A stretch of DNA of 64,000 bases from Zeugodacus cucurbitae (GCF_028554725.1 NC_071671.1:69620001-69684000); one strand, 5' to 3'; shown: positions 41,801-54,585, numbered from the stretch's first letter. The notes: generated by a model not told the origin, from the sequence alone. Numbers and translations are program-made.

Positions 41801-44800
41801 GTTTACCATGAGCTACTTAGCGTGTTGCTTAAATATTGCAAAAGTTTACACTTTGTACAAGGCCTTATCTTCATGTTGCTTACGATGTTGCACCGGCGTG
41901 TTTATAATGGTGTTTTGAACAACTTTTTAAATAAAATATTGCTTATTGCCGCGAGTTGGGCTACGCTCATTATAAATACGGTGGCAAAAACACAAAATGT
42001 GGTAAAAAAACGTAACTAAGTTGAGCGGTCAGCACTCAAAGGTGAAACTTTTATGACTGTAAATACCAAAATTCAATGAGGGCACACCAACGAAGTGAGC
42101 GTTTCGTAAAAATACCGAAAAGTGTATAAAGAATAAGCCGCCTAACCAACATCGCGAGCCTGCGGTGCTCATTAAGTCATTATTAAAAAAGTTGTTTTTA
42201 TGGCAACACCTTATGGCTAAAATATTCATTGGCCGACCAACCGTGAGCCAGCAAGAGACCAGTGTGTAAAGGCCAAAAATTACGCCAATAAAGGAAGGTG
42301 AAACACATGCACCCCATGAGCCTAATGTGATCTACAGAGTAGATGGAGGGCTATGAATACGTATTACTTATTATTAAAGAATGGAGAAGCCAGCGAAACG
42401 GACATTTATACAGTTCAAAGGCAAAGAAGATAAAAGGTGCGCCCAACAACTACAATACACAAATACTACGGGCATGCCAAAAGGCAAACAAGTTGTCACG
42501 AAAAATACCTAAACGGCTTTTAAACATAATGATTTATTTAAGCAACAACATACAATACACCCTTAATTATGTATAAAAAGAAAAGATATTTAATTAATGA
42601 ATAAAGCTTTAACTACCAGTGCTTGGGGCTCAAATCTGTCGTACCAAATGTTATTTCATTTACACATAACAACAACTCATATATAACAACAATTGTGAAT
42701 TCCAGTTTCACACCGAAGATCAGTTAAATTAATCACACCCACATTGCTATGCATTGGCATTTTCGACCACTTTAAATTTCGTGGCTTCATTCCGAAGTGT
42801 CCATGCGACAATGCCAATGACACTCAGTGGTCATCCACGTCGTAAAGTTCTAAAGTTTACTTGACCCAACTCAGCATGGCATGTACTTGTCGCATCCGCC
42901 CATCTTGGAGGACCGACAAGTGCCCTTCAGCACTCGTTCTTACTAACTTTGTAGAGCTCTTCGTTGCTTTTCACTATTGTGACTTGCCCATAGATAAGGG
43001 ACAAGAAAGTCTTTCCATTGTTAAAAGTATAAAGGAAAGGCTTAAAGTGAAAGCAAAATTGTGACCATGAACGAGCGGCAACAAAAATTACAATAACAAC
43101 AACTACACAACAGCTGTTGCATTCAAACTTGGCCAAAAAAGCGCACAAAAATAGAGCCTGCGACATGCTGCGCTTTTTAGTGTATTTATACGTTTTTCTT
43201 ACTTCCTGAAGAGCAGTGAGTGCCTCACTCATTTATTTTCAGTGGCTGCTTAAGGCCTCGAAACAAATTATTAGCATAATTTCTTGATTCTGCAAGTGAA
43301 AGACACCCAGCGGGAGAAGCACGCACACAACTACCCCTGTTTGTATATTTAGTTGACAGAGAAAGACAACTTTTCCATTTCAACGCCTCTTTTGTGTGCA
43401 CGATATCTTAATTTTGTCGCTGCAAAATAAATTGGGGCACGGTGAAAAGTTTACAAGAAACTTTAAATTGATTTATAATTAATTCGTTGAAAAAAAAAAA
43501 AAATAAAATAACTGCACAATTTGCACAATAACGCAAAAGAAGAAGATTAATTGAAAAGGCTTGTCTAAAATCATTTAGTTAAAGCAAAAAACAAATGACT
43601 GTCAGAAACATGACATTTTTTCATGAGGATTGAAAATTTGTGTCCAGTTTCATTCAAAAGAAAATTTTCAAATAGACTAAATATGAAAGCTCTATGTATG
43701 TAAAGTTTATATGAAATATATTTATTTGATAACATCCTAACATATATTTCACTTTTATGATGGGTCCTCAAAGACCTTTACACTAAATTATATGAACCCA
43801 TAAATATGTGAAGTAGAAGCGAATTAAAGTACCGGTTGTGCCTTAAAAATCAGAAATAAACTATATATCCCTGTTGGTGAACGAAAACCATGACCACGTC
43901 ACTCATTTTATGAATAACAGAATCATTCCATCCTGGCATAACTGTATATTTTCTATGCTGAAAACTGTTTTTTATTTCTAAGCTGAATGGAACTAGCGCA
44001 ACGCAGAAGCTTGGACACAACTCGATTTCCGCCTCAAAAAGCTGGACGCTCTCATAACGCTGCGGTTTATTATTAACTTTACAGTTGCATTTTATGGCAG
44101 TCTTCATATTGCAATATGCGAAATTGAAATGGAAATTGAAATTTTAAGAGCACAAATGCGGAATAATGCAGCAATAAAACGAGGAAACAATTGTCTGGTG
44201 GGAAAATAATGGAAAGAAAAGCGAATGTGAGAGTATAGTGGGAATGGTGAAACGAAATTAATATTTCTGGTTATGCATTGCTCACTGAAATCCTTAAGCC
44301 GATGTTGGCGGGAACCTTTACATAGTAAGTTTATTTCATCAACTTTTGGCGCCAATCCACTTTATGTCTTCAGGGTCATTGTATGGTAATACATTTTTTC
44401 ACAAATTAAACGATATGTTCAGCATAAAATCAACCGGAAAATCGAAAATCAATATATTGGGTGCTTCGGGGCCGTTTCGACAAACCAACATCCTGAATAA
44501 CAAAAACTATTATCATTGTTTTCATTAACTGAGTTTTCTAAAATATTTCACTATTCGGCGTTTTTAACATCAGAAATTAAACTTTAATGTAAATAAATTA
44601 ATTTAAATACATAGAGAATTACTCAAAATCTAATTTAAAATTTACTGAATTATATTTTTCAACAAAAGCATACATACGATAAAAACTTGAAATATTTTTG
44701 TTTAATTAAATTCCCACATTATACAAAATCAGCAATTATCTAATCCATTGTGAAATATTTAATAAATTTTATCAGCACTGCATTTGAACATGAGCGACAT

Positions 44801-46379
44801 TTGAGCACAGCACGCGACGTATTCTAAAATTGCCTCAGTGAAATCACTGCAATGGAAATATGAATTTCATTTTTTGCCGTTATTAAATGCCAATAAAGCA
44901 TGTGTGCATAGGTGTATTATGTAATAATGTGAATAAATTCACAATTTTCCATAATTTTCGAATTGGACATTTACACAATGAAAAGGTCAGTTTATATTTT
45001 GTGGTCAATTAATAGTGCACTCAACAATGTCAATAATGTCATTCATTGTCTTGTTTGTCTGATTTTTGAGTTTACTAAATAGCTTTTGTTTGAAAAACTG
45101 AAGGGTAATTATGAATCAGAGATATTTTTGTTTAAAAGCATTCTGTGAAATTGAATAATTTTGACTAATAACAAACAAACAGCGCTGCCAAAGCATTCTC
45201 CAGCACTTTATTAATAAATATTTAACTATTTTAATTTCCCTTGCGGATATTTGTGGAATTTAATCAACCGTTGTGGATGTGCTGCAGTATTTCGAATATA
45301 TTTTATGTTAGTTCGCCTTTTTGAATACAATTTTTGTTGATTTATACATACTTGTATAATATGAAATATTCAAAGAGAATATTTAAAGTGTTGTCACTTG
45401 TTTGAAATATATGTAAAGTTTATCCCATTGTGTAAATTATCTTACATACATATAAATAACACACATAAGATCGACGACATCAAAATCAGCAATCATTTCT
45501 AATAGACACTTCATCTGATGAAACCAGAAAGGAAGGAAACAATAAAAAAGGTAAAACTTCGAAAAGAAAAACACAAACAAGTTATTCACGTTGGAATGAA
45601 ATTAGCTTTCCAACTTTGCTCTGCAAATCTCTGCAGCAAATTTTTACAATTGAAGGCAGCGAGGTTGTACCGCAAATGCTTCCTGTTGGACATGAAAGCG
45701 TAAGATCATTGCAGTTGTATGAGTATATGTATTTCAGTAGGGTTGTCTTAAACTTTTATTAATCATTTACGCCAGCATGCTAACCAATTGCTAACAGCGA
45801 TAAAGTCGGAAAGCGAAAGAGTGAGTAAATATTTGTGACGCAGCCGCAGCAGCTACCGAACTGCCACCACCATAACCTCGGACAAAACCGCAGAGTTGAC
45901 AGCAACAGAAGAGCCAAATGTTTTTGCAAAACCACAAATAATACTACACGACACACATACAGTGATTCAAGTTGTTGAAACATACAGTTACATATAAATA
46001 TGGCCTTAGCAAATGTTAATTGTTGTTTGCCTCATAGCTGGATCATTATAAGACCAATGGCATTCCCCAACTGCACCGATGACAATTAAAAAATTCAAAT
46101 TCATTTTACACAATTTATTATTAATTTTTTGTGGTTGTCTGCACTTTAATCTATACTAATATTATAAAGCTGAAGAGTTTGTTTGTTTGTTTGTTTGAAC
46201 GCGCTAATCTCCGAAACTACTGGTTCGAATTGAACAATTATTTTTGTGTTGGATAGTCCATTTATCGAGGAAGGCTATAGGCTATATAGCATCACGACCA
46301 ATAAGAGCAAAGAAACAGTGGTAAATGTGTAAAAAACGGGATTTTGGCAATAATTCGATCTCAAAATGGCATTACGTCT

Positions 46380-47275
46380 CCTGAATTGCAGCAACGCTAC
46401 TTGCAGTTGGAAGAACGACACATACGACACTGTAGCTTCAGTTAAAAATGCAAATCTGTGAAACATATATAAGATGAGCGCAATTTTCTAGAAGCACTTG
46501 ACAGAACAATGAAAGATCTGTGGAATAATAATCATCGCTTTAGTGGCGTAATGATACTGTTATTGACAAACACATTCTGTTATTTCGAAATCAACAGCGG
46601 CGGACGAATTGAACGCATGTCTCAAGTCATCGTACTTGTGGCGGCACGCGAAAACCATATGATTGACCATAAATATGCGTGTGTTCCTGCAAAAGGTTAG
46701 CACCGCAGAAGATCTGCAAAGAACTGGGCAAATTCTGGTTAATACTTCTAATGGTTTGATATTAATCCGAACATTAGCCAAATTTATCGTAACTACGATT
46801 GGTTGAGTGCACGCAGATTTTTAACAGTCAAAAATACCGATGTCGATGATTTAATCTATACGACTTAAAGTCAACTTCCGGGATATTTGTGTTCATACAC
46901 ATCGATCGATCATGTTGAAAATGAAGACGAAGCTGTGAATTATCCAGTGAAATGTCTAAATTCTTTGTCATTATAATGCTTTGTCATTTATTATGCTTTG
47001 CAATCTTCAAGCAGCTATCGAATAATGTAATAGTTTTTTAAAGGGACTTGCAAGGGGGCAGAATGCTTGATTCGAAGAATTTCTTTGACTTCCAACGATT
47101 TGCCATTTCAGTTCAAACGTATTCAGTTTCCAATGAGACTTGCATTTGGGATGACAATCAACAGGTCTCAAAGACAGTCGCTGGAGGTGTGTGGCATAAA
47201 TTTCATTCACGAGTTGAAAAATCATCTTCTCTGTATATTTACGCACCGGAACAGAAAACAAAAAATGTTGTTTAT
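46380..47275 (+). pseudogene. Helitron helicase (PIF1-like) remnants
   Basis: Peptide fragments in different frames match the C-terminal half of Helitron helicases. In order they are ALDRTMKDLWNNNHRFSGV (about 46,490-46,550), a degraded strand where GDFRQ should be, FLTVKNTDVDDLIYTT (about 46,820-46,870), ENEDEAVNYPVK (about 46,915-46,955) and ISLTSNDLPFQFKRIQFP, followed by RLAFGMTINRSQRQSLEVCGIN (47,075-47,200) and YAPEQKTKNVVY (about 47,240-47,275). Stops and frameshifts separate them. The Walker A segment and the Rep domain are not recognisable. The encoded enzyme would have driven rolling-circle transposition and is now dead. Confidence 0.85.
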
Positions 47276-47373
47276 TAAGCTGCGTTACATTGAAAAAAAA
47301 ATTAGAAAAATCGCAAATAAATGTTTTCCAACACTATACAAATTCAAATTTGTTTTCAGAACAAATAATTTCA

Positions 47374-47391
47374 CGCAGTGCAACGACTGCG
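47374..47391 (+). other. Helitron 3' hairpin
   Basis: A perfect 6-base stem, CGCAGT with ACTGCG, encloses a GCAACG loop. It sits 7 bases before the terminal CTAG, as expected for the transposition terminator of Helitrons. Confidence 0.85.
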
Positions 47392-48502
47392 GAATCAGCT
47401 AGTTTATTACATAAAAATACAGCATTAATATATCTCTTAATCTGCACTTGTACAAACAAATTTTCCGTATTTCTAATTTAATATTATTTACTTCCTAATT
47501 ATTAATGCTAATTTCTGTATTTTACTATTTCAACAATTTACTAACTCCACATTTGTAGTTTTTCCATATAAACTTTACACAGATAAATGAAAAATGTTAA
47601 TTTATTAATATCGCTCGATTTAGGAATTAGTTGCTATTTTTGCATATTTTACAGCTTACAATTAGGGTTAGTTGTACAAAATAAATACACTAGTGACTCT
47701 TTATTTATTTATCTCCTACAAATTACACATTTTAATGTTTTAATATTTAATGCGACAATTTGAAATCCCTTTGCAACCAACATTAGTGACACTTCAATTT
47801 TATACGAGTACATATCATATTTATATATATTTGTCCCTTATTGCTCCGTTAGTTTATATTTTAACATATGCACCATATAGAACGGGGATTTGTTTCCATT
47901 TGGTGCGCGTTGCATGCCTCATTCGGTTGCGCTTATTTATGCCCGTTCACTATTAAGGCTAGGCTCGCGATAACGAATGGGATATGTGAGTGCATTTCCT
48001 TTGTCCCACGAGTACAATTACTACAAAAACAGGAAAAAGAGAAAAAAGTTGTGAGCTAAGCGCAAATGCATGTGTCTTTTGGCATATAATATGAAAAACT
48101 GAGTTTATTATGTTTCAAGTGTTCTTAAATTTGTAATAATTTAGAATAAAAGTTTAAAAATACTTTGTTATAAATATCTCCAAATTGAAGCAGAAACATA
48201 TTTATAACTTTTAACGATAATACCAGAGAACAAATGCGATGACATCTCTTTATAAATTTAGTTCAATTTAATTTATTGTACAAATATTTCAAAGAAGTTT
48301 GCGAAAATTCAGAGATAAAATCAAACAAATCACATAATAAAGAAAAATAGAAAATTGAAATAAAACACCTGAGACATTTTCTCTTAATGAGCAAAAATTC
48401 AAAAACTTTGCAACTTGCATATAATACGCAGTTACTCGATTTCAATATATAATTTAAAATCTCATAGTACAAGAGCACAAAAGCAGCAAAATGTACAACA
48501 CG

Positions 48503-48515
48503 TCGTATACGTAAT
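48503..48515 (+). repeat. Recurrent 13-mer, site 4 (two mismatches)
   Basis: Reads TCGTATACGTAAT, a variant of GCGTATACGTAAC that keeps the palindromic core CGTATACG. Confidence 0.45.
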
Positions 48516-49543
48516 TCTGCATGACAAAAGAAATCAATTCGCCTTTCATTTGCTGCACGGTAAATAACATTTCTGCAAAATTGCATCTACATGTAGCAAG
48601 CAACAAGCTTACATATATGTATATTCGCATTACACATGAGTGTAAGAAGGCAATATGCATTCGAAGAAAATAAATCGAACACAAATTGCATACGGAAAGT
48701 CGTTGAAGTAAGAAATTGTTGAAAATAAACGGAAAAGGTAAAAGTCTCGATATATTGACGCCGTTAACACGTTGTTATATATGAAGGTTGAGCTATATGG
48801 GAGAGCTGGTCTGAGTATATAAATTATGCTAAAGATTATTTAAATCATACAATATTAAAACATATTACTAAATGAAAGTCGCTTATATATTTATAAACAC
48901 TAAACATAATTTGTTATCTTCACATGATGAATTAATTTAATTTTATTGGTAAAATATGAAAAGACAACAACTGTCGGCGGCATTGCTTTTATCACTGAAT
49001 GCATCCATCATTGTATCACAAAAATCTCTATTCTTTTTTCATTTGCCGAAAAATTAAATGATCAACTATGACTAGACTTCGTCTTGTCAAATAAAAGAAA
49101 ATCCAGCAGCAAGAAATTATTAATGAGAACATTCAGTTTATAGCTTCAAAAGACCAACAGCGCTTTAACATAATTACTTTCTGTAATTTCATTCATAATT
49201 ACTCTTTGTTGACATATTTGTGGGCAAAGTAATTATGATTGCCGTAAGCGAGACATTAAAAAATAACGACAGTGAATGTTTACATGCCTTAGAGCAATCG
49301 TAATATGTTTTATGACGCATACTTGCACTATTCTAGTAGTTCGTCATATCAAAATGAACAGCATACTCGAAGGCTAAATGATGCTTTATTATTGTAGAAC
49401 TACTTGTCAGGCAGTGGCGCCATTCACATTTTATGATGAGCGAAAATACGTTTGAGATAAATATACATATCATGTGTGCTTATAAAGGAATGTGGTAGAA
49501 TGGGTGTGGTAGTGAACATTATGATAGACCAAAGGATGTCAGT

Positions 49544-49556
49544 GCGTATACGTAAC
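49544..49556 (+). repeat. Recurrent 13-mer, site 5
   Basis: Exact GCGTATACGTAAC in the context GTGCGTATACGTAACATTA, the same 19 bases as at 28,051-28,069. Confidence 0.6.
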
Positions 49557-49839
49557 ATTAAAAAAAGAATGGAATAAGCGAAACAAAGTGAATCAATTGT
49601 CTTTCAAATATTATTATAATTGAATAGAAAAATCGCTCATGAAGCTTCGCATCAAATTGTCCAACTTAGTTTGTAGGCATACAAATTAATATTCACTTTA
49701 ATCTCTACTGACCAACCTACTGCTGCCGTTGGCAGCTACGCTATATTACATGACAAGCTCAACTACACAATGACAATGGCACGCTGTCACAAGTCAGCAT
49801 GAAACACATGAGACATATACCGCCAACAGGTTGAAATTA

Positions 49840-50240
49840 CGGCCAAAGGCGCAGCCGTGTCGTGACATTTACTCACCCACTAACGAATTATGGTGTCACT
49901 TTGATCGACCCCATAATTAGTGGAGCACAACAGCATTGCGGATGGGAAGGCAAATTCCAGCAGGTAAACTAATGACATGATCCGCAAGGTGCTCGACACA
50001 TGCCGCTCGCATTACATTTGTGCACGCAGCTTCCCTTGAAATCGGTTGCCAGCCCGTCCACATTTCATTAATGCCGTCGGCTGCTACACGGTGGAGAATT
50101 TCAAATTCAGACACATGCAGACTCACAATGAAATTCCAGTACACAGAGAGGGTTCATGAGCAAGTCAATTCATAGTTTACCAGATGTTTCAGAGACTCTC
50201 CACTGATGCGACTAATTGTGGGCTTTGTCGTCTTCCCAGA
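49840..50240 (-). other. Conserved block downstream of the olfactomedin exon (copy A)
   Basis: It matches 4,460-4,870 in reverse over some 400 bases with few gaps. A 75-codon frame (49,917-50,144, minus strand) is open here but broken in copy C, and its product is not like the end of an olfactomedin domain. Conservation without a preserved frame favours a non-coding or slowly diverging intron or flank, but a lost exon is possible. Confidence 0.5.
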
Positions 50241-50436
50241 TTTATTTTCAAATTTAATACCAGAGAAAATAACCTAAGTACGTCATGCAATAAAAATCTT
50301 TCATTAAATATCACATTGAATCACCCTTTATCTTGGTCAACTTAATGCCACACGTTAATTAAGATTGGTATGAACACCAAACTTACTTCCACATATACAC
50401 ACAGGAAACAGAAGCAAATCAACCGACATCGGCTTC

Positions 50437-50634
50437 AGTGGATTATATCCCACAGTGGTTGTCTTGCGGAAGAAATTCGAGAATGGCAGGTCGACATGAA
50501 GCAAATCGACGACGTAGCGTATAGTCGAGTTTGTCTCCGTGCACGAGTCAATCGCATACAAATGACAACAGACGATGAACATTTCGCCGAATTTACGATG
50601 ATCCAGCGCGTTGTCGAAGTTGTACTGCATCGAA
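50437..50634 (-). pseudogene. Copy A exon 12: late olfactomedin-domain exon
   Basis: After AG at 50,635 the frame is SMQYNFDNALDHRKFGEMFI, VCCHLYAIDSCTETNSTIRY, VVDLLHVDLPFSNFFRKTTT and VGYNPL. LDHRKxGEMFIVCGxLYAxDS and FRxTTxxGYN are family motifs. Compared with copy C, an in-frame deletion removes YNGKLLN and Phe replaces Pro. Cys replaces the usual Gly after VC. The donor present in copy C (GTAAGT) is deleted, so the frame runs on into intron. The terminal olfactomedin exon was not found. Confidence 0.85.
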
Positions 50635-51914
50635 CTTAAATTAATTGAGAGTAAAGGTACATCATTATTTATTTAAACGGATGGAGAGGCTAACATTGAC
50701 TGAAACCCAATATTATAACTTTAGGTGAATTATAAAAATTGTGTTGTTGATAACACCACTTCCTTTGGAAAATAATTTTAAAGCGGCTTAAAACGAGTAT
50801 GAGATAAACGACTTATCTTGAAACTGTTTCTCCTAACGAATAAAGGAAATCCAAGCCTTGTGGCCTCTCCCCTCTCTTATTTCATCTCTATTGGCTTTAT
50901 GTTTTTATCCACTCTATTATATTTACTTTTTAGAAGATTGTCCACATCCGTTTATGTTTTTTTAAGGAAAATGGAAAATTGCGCAGCAGATTACCATTAT
51001 GAAATTCACTGGCTTCCTAAGTGCACTTCCTTCCGAATGCTTTAGATCGCACAATGGCATACTTCAGTCCTTTGGTGCACCTTCGCCCGTAACACTCTTG
51101 CACTTGGCTACAATCTCACTTACTCTATTCATGCATTACTTTATTGCTTATTTTCCTTGGCTACAAATGAGTAATATGATGGGTTCGTATAGAGAGACTC
51201 TAGGGAAAGACGAAATACTAAAAGTAGATAAGCAAAGAAGAACAAAGAACTACAAAAAGAAAGAAAATGTGCAGAAGTAATATTTTTGTAAGGGTGGCCA
51301 TTGAAGTATCAGGAAAGTAGCACAATACAAGAGCTGAAGTACTTTAATGGAGAGACTTGATGCAGTTCAGTTACAGGTGCAGTCATTTGGTGGGAGGTCT
51401 TTTGGTGTTTTTCTATCATTAGGTAAATACGAGCAGTTTGGTTTTGCCATATAAAATAGAAACAAAATGCCTAGCTTTAGAAGGACGATAGAAGCTCATG
51501 CTACACAAGCGAAAACTAAATGGAACAGGAGAAATGTTTAGCAAACCACAAGCTACTACTTAATGCTTTCCTTGGAACCAGAAAAGCATTTTCATTGCAC
51601 TTATAGCAAAGAACCATATGATGATGACCTAAATTCCATTTGCAAAGAATAATGCAATATCCATATGAATTTGATAGGACACCCCGGCAAACAATATAGT
51701 ATATTTCTATAAGTAATTTGTGCAATACTTGCTTTTGGCATCTCATGGGAAATACTTCATACTTGAGCACACTCTTTAAGTGGCGCAAATAATAAAAGCG
51801 TATGCCACCTTGAAAGAGCGCCTTCTGACAGTGACCAAGGCACAATGCCAACAATGACAAGCACGTTTTGTTCCAAACACCTGTCGGTTATGCTCGCAAG
51901 AAGCAAAAGTGAAG

Positions 51915-52040
51915 TTAAATTGTCTTTGTAGTATTTAATGCTCCGAGTGCATGTTCACGAGTTTCAAGTGATGTCACAACAATAAAATTGTATACATAGT
52001 CTCTTGCTAACAGCGGTGCCGGCGTATGGCAAAGGAGTAA
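51915..52040 (-). pseudogene. Copy A possible middle olfactomedin exon
   Basis: The acceptor TCATTACAG at 52,041 comes before a stretch reading LPYAGTAVS in one frame and ARDYVYNFIVV, ETREHALGALNTTKTI in another. The YVYN segment and the later ALGALNTT resemble the YTTQFNYMDF / ENGLWAIY part of olfactomedin domains, with erosion. Position and order fit between exons 10 and 12. This is a weaker call based on pattern and placement. Confidence 0.4.
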
Positions 52041-52227
52041 CTGTAATGACAATACAAACAAACAAACAAGTAAAGTGAAAAGATAAGTTAAATGAATAAA
52101 TGCATACACAAACAATGTCATTGTATGAATAAGACCAAACATAAATGTACGATAGTTGTTGCATGAATGGAAATATCTGGTATACATATGTATATAAAAT
52201 TTAAAAAGTACTGTACTATATACATAC

Positions 52228-52333
52228 ATGACAGATTTATTTTCTTCATAGTTGCCAAATCCAATTTATCGTCCAGATCGGTATTGAATTGATTGTAGTA
52301 GAATGACCGGTTATAGACGACATGATCATTACC
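52228..52333 (-). pseudogene. Copy A exon 10: early olfactomedin-domain exon
   Basis: After the acceptor TTTATAG the frame reads GNDHVVYNRSFYYNQFNTDL, then DDKLDLATMKKINLS, up to a GTATGT donor at 52,227. The motif HVVYNGSFYY is a hallmark of olfactomedin domains. Here Arg replaces the usual Gly. The exon is open throughout. The phase with the next piece could not be confirmed. Confidence 0.8.
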
Positions 52334-54110
52334 CTATAAACGAAGCAAATAAAAGATGTGCTAACTAAATATGCGAAGATAATTTTATGAATAATGTCAC
52401 GTCGAAACGACCACGGAATGGGACAACTGTGATTCTTTATAAAAAAGCTATACGAGTCCATAAAAAGAATAAGACTATATAAAAATCCAAATTATGTATC
52501 ACCCTATTGTACAACAACTTAGGTGTGTAGGGTTGATGTCTTAACTCACTAACTTTTTTCTCTAACTCTTATCTTTGCACTTTTCATGTCCATTTATAAT
52601 CATATATGTATCTGTATGTGGATTTAGTTGGATTAAGTATTGCATACACACATACTAGCATGCAAGAGAACAACTGACCCTGAGATTGTTGATGCTGCAA
52701 ATTGATTGTTGTTTACATTCAACCATATCGTAAACACTCTGTTGCCTCACAAAAGTGTGATCTGCAAACTAAGTTCAAAGGAGCACTCGACAACACTCAC
52801 AGATGTACGCATTGACACACTTATGGCGACAAAATATTTGTGCAACAAACAAGTCCAAAGTTTATTCAAATAAAAAAGTTGCGTGGCAGTGAGAGAACCA
52901 GACGCTCATGCCTGTGAAAACCATGTATATGTAAGCATATGTAGTTGGCTATGTCAAGTTAGCCACTGGTTCTGTCAAAAGTATAAAATTAATTGTGGGA
53001 AGTAGATGGGAAGTGTTGAATATTTAATGTCCCAATGAAATAAAAAGTGCAAACAGGCTAATAAGCCGATTTAAGTGAGTGTGGCTGTGAGATGGATTTT
53101 TCATTAAGCAAAACGAAAATGGAAGCCAATGAAAGTGGGCAACAAAAGCAAATGTAACAAAAGAGCAAAATTAATACAAACTAACAAAAGGTAATTTGCG
53201 GAAGATCTGTTGTAAAGGTAAATTGAATTTACGAGTGGCAGAGCGGTGTTCAACGACCAAGATAGGCATGTATGACCCTTGTGACCGAAAACTGGTGAAA
53301 GGAAATAACAAAATCACAGTTGGAACTCAAAATGGTGGAGTTAAAACTTGATTTGTGGCTATGTAAATGCGGTGTATTTATGTGCAAAAAGGATCCATGG
53401 AAACCCATGCAAATATGAGTTCATCACTAGTATCTGTTTCTGTATGTACATGTGTGATGACCGTAGTCAAGAGAGTAAACAAAACAATGAACAAAGTGAA
53501 CTGAGAAAACACACATAAATTTTAATTATGTTTTTCCTCAGGTTGGACCTTATAACAACATCAACGTTAAACACTGAAGTTATGAAGTTACAATGAAGTT
53601 ATGTTCACACATATACATACATATATGTATTGAGGATAAAATCTATCAACAGGGGATATCTCAGAATGTATATATTCAAATGCTTACATAGATGTGCATA
53701 TATAAGATTAGAAGAGATCTGAGCGCAGCAATAGAAATGCACGGATATAACGGTAGCTGTCACCATTTACAAGCTAACTTTGCTGCACACTTTGAGTCAA
53801 TGGATAGCGATAAATTGTGATTTTTAATTAAAAATTTGAGAACCGCGCGCGTGGATACATGTTTCCACCACATACACACTTATATCCTCATACATACATA
53901 TACACATGTGCATGATAGTACGTAAATCTAAACTCGGAACTGTAAGCACGGAATATAAAGAGCAACCCTGCGAAAAAGATGAAGCAAATAACGCGTAACG
54001 ACTACGGTGACTGTTACACTCAACGCCATTCCTATTTGGCTCACCACTCAGCTCTTTTTGTTGTTCTTGCTTTTATTTTAGTTTACAATCTTGTTAGCCA
54101 ATAAACTCAC

Positions 54111-54217
54111 CTTGGATCTGGGCATTGCTCACACATGGGGCATTCACTCCGGTGGCCGCTGACCATAGAATTTAATTTCCTTTTCTACATACGGTATCTC
54201 GCTGTTGGGATCTTGCG
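54111..54217 (-). pseudogene. Copy A exon 9: post-Ig linker with CPMCEQC motif, frameshifted
   Basis: The first frame gives QDPNSEIPYVEKEIKFYGQR, then PPE and TGA. A different frame gives SECPMCEQCPDPR and reaches the donor GTGAGT at 54,110. The cysteine cluster lies just before the olfactomedin domain, where related proteins have a cysteine motif thought to aid oligomer formation. The frame change near 54,150 breaks the link. Confidence 0.8.
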
Positions 54218-54299
54218 CTGAAAATAAAAAATCGCACACAATGTTTATAGCCAATTCTTCCGCCTTTTATGCGGCCATAAATCTGGTTAGCTAACTTAC

Positions 54300-54415
54300 G
54301 CGCGATATCGAAGTTGACCATGGTTGCATTCATTTCATTGCGTGCCACACAGTAATAGTAGCCAAAGTCGTCTTTGTGCAAATTCGTGATGGTCAAACGC
54401 ATTGTTGCCTTGAAG
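54300..54415 (-). pseudogene. Copy A exon 8: second half of Ig domain 2 (intact exon)
   Basis: It encodes FKATMRLTITNLHKDDFGYY, then YCVARNEMNATMVNFDIA. DxGxYxC is the classic Ig signature before the second cysteine. The acceptor (CTGAA in plus-strand reading, TTCAG) and the donor GTAAGT are canonical. The phase joins exon 7 through a serine codon. Confidence 0.88.
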
Positions 54416-54482
54416 CTGAAAAAGTAGATCAATAAATATGTAATTCATTTATTTTTTCTAATATAATACAAGTAGCGCTTAC

Positions 54483-54585
54483 CTGTCTGTATATGTCGCG
54501 GTTCGGTATTTATCGCCTGGATCTAGAGTTTTGCCATCACGTAGGCACGTTCCCAATACTTGATGGCCTCAGGAAAACCTTCCAC
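54483..54585 (-). pseudogene. Copy A exon 7: part of Ig domain 2, frameshifted
   Basis: It reads VEGFPEAIKYWER, then after a frame change DGKTLDPGDKYRTATYTD, ending at the donor GTAAGC (54,482). The frame is broken by what looks like an 8-base insertion, 54,543-54,550, between two ACGT copies. Removing it restores WER-DGK. The acceptor is not AG: the sequence before the first codon reads CTGTTACAC. The exon that should supply the first cysteine of this domain was not found upstream. Confidence 0.8.

Larger units (their letters stand above)
46150..47402 (+). mobile_element. Helitron relic with both termini
   Basis: The 5' end is TCTATACTAATATTATAAAG, a start typical of insect Helitrons, preceded by A at 46,149. 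The 3' end has an 18-base hairpin CGCAGT-GCAACG-ACTGCG (47,374-47,391), then GAATCAG and the terminal CTAG (47,399-47,402), followed by T. Insertion between A and T without target duplication is the Helitron rule. Inside are broken pieces of the PIF1-type helicase. The element is 1,253 bases, far below the several kilobases of autonomous copies, so the replication-initiator part is gone. It lies in copy A where I see no counterpart in copy B. Confidence 0.88.
47403..49840. other. Region of copy A without recognised exons or counterpart
   Basis: This is AT-rich DNA between the Helitron and the conserved block downstream of the olfactomedin exon. I see no match to copy B or C. It contains two sites of the GTATACGTAA word (48,503 and 49,544). 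Confidence 0.4.

Noticed and set aside
49917..50144. 75-codon minus-strand frame as a final olfactomedin exon
   Set aside because: It lacks the motifs of the domain's end, and the equivalent frame in copy C is broken. I kept it only as a conserved block.
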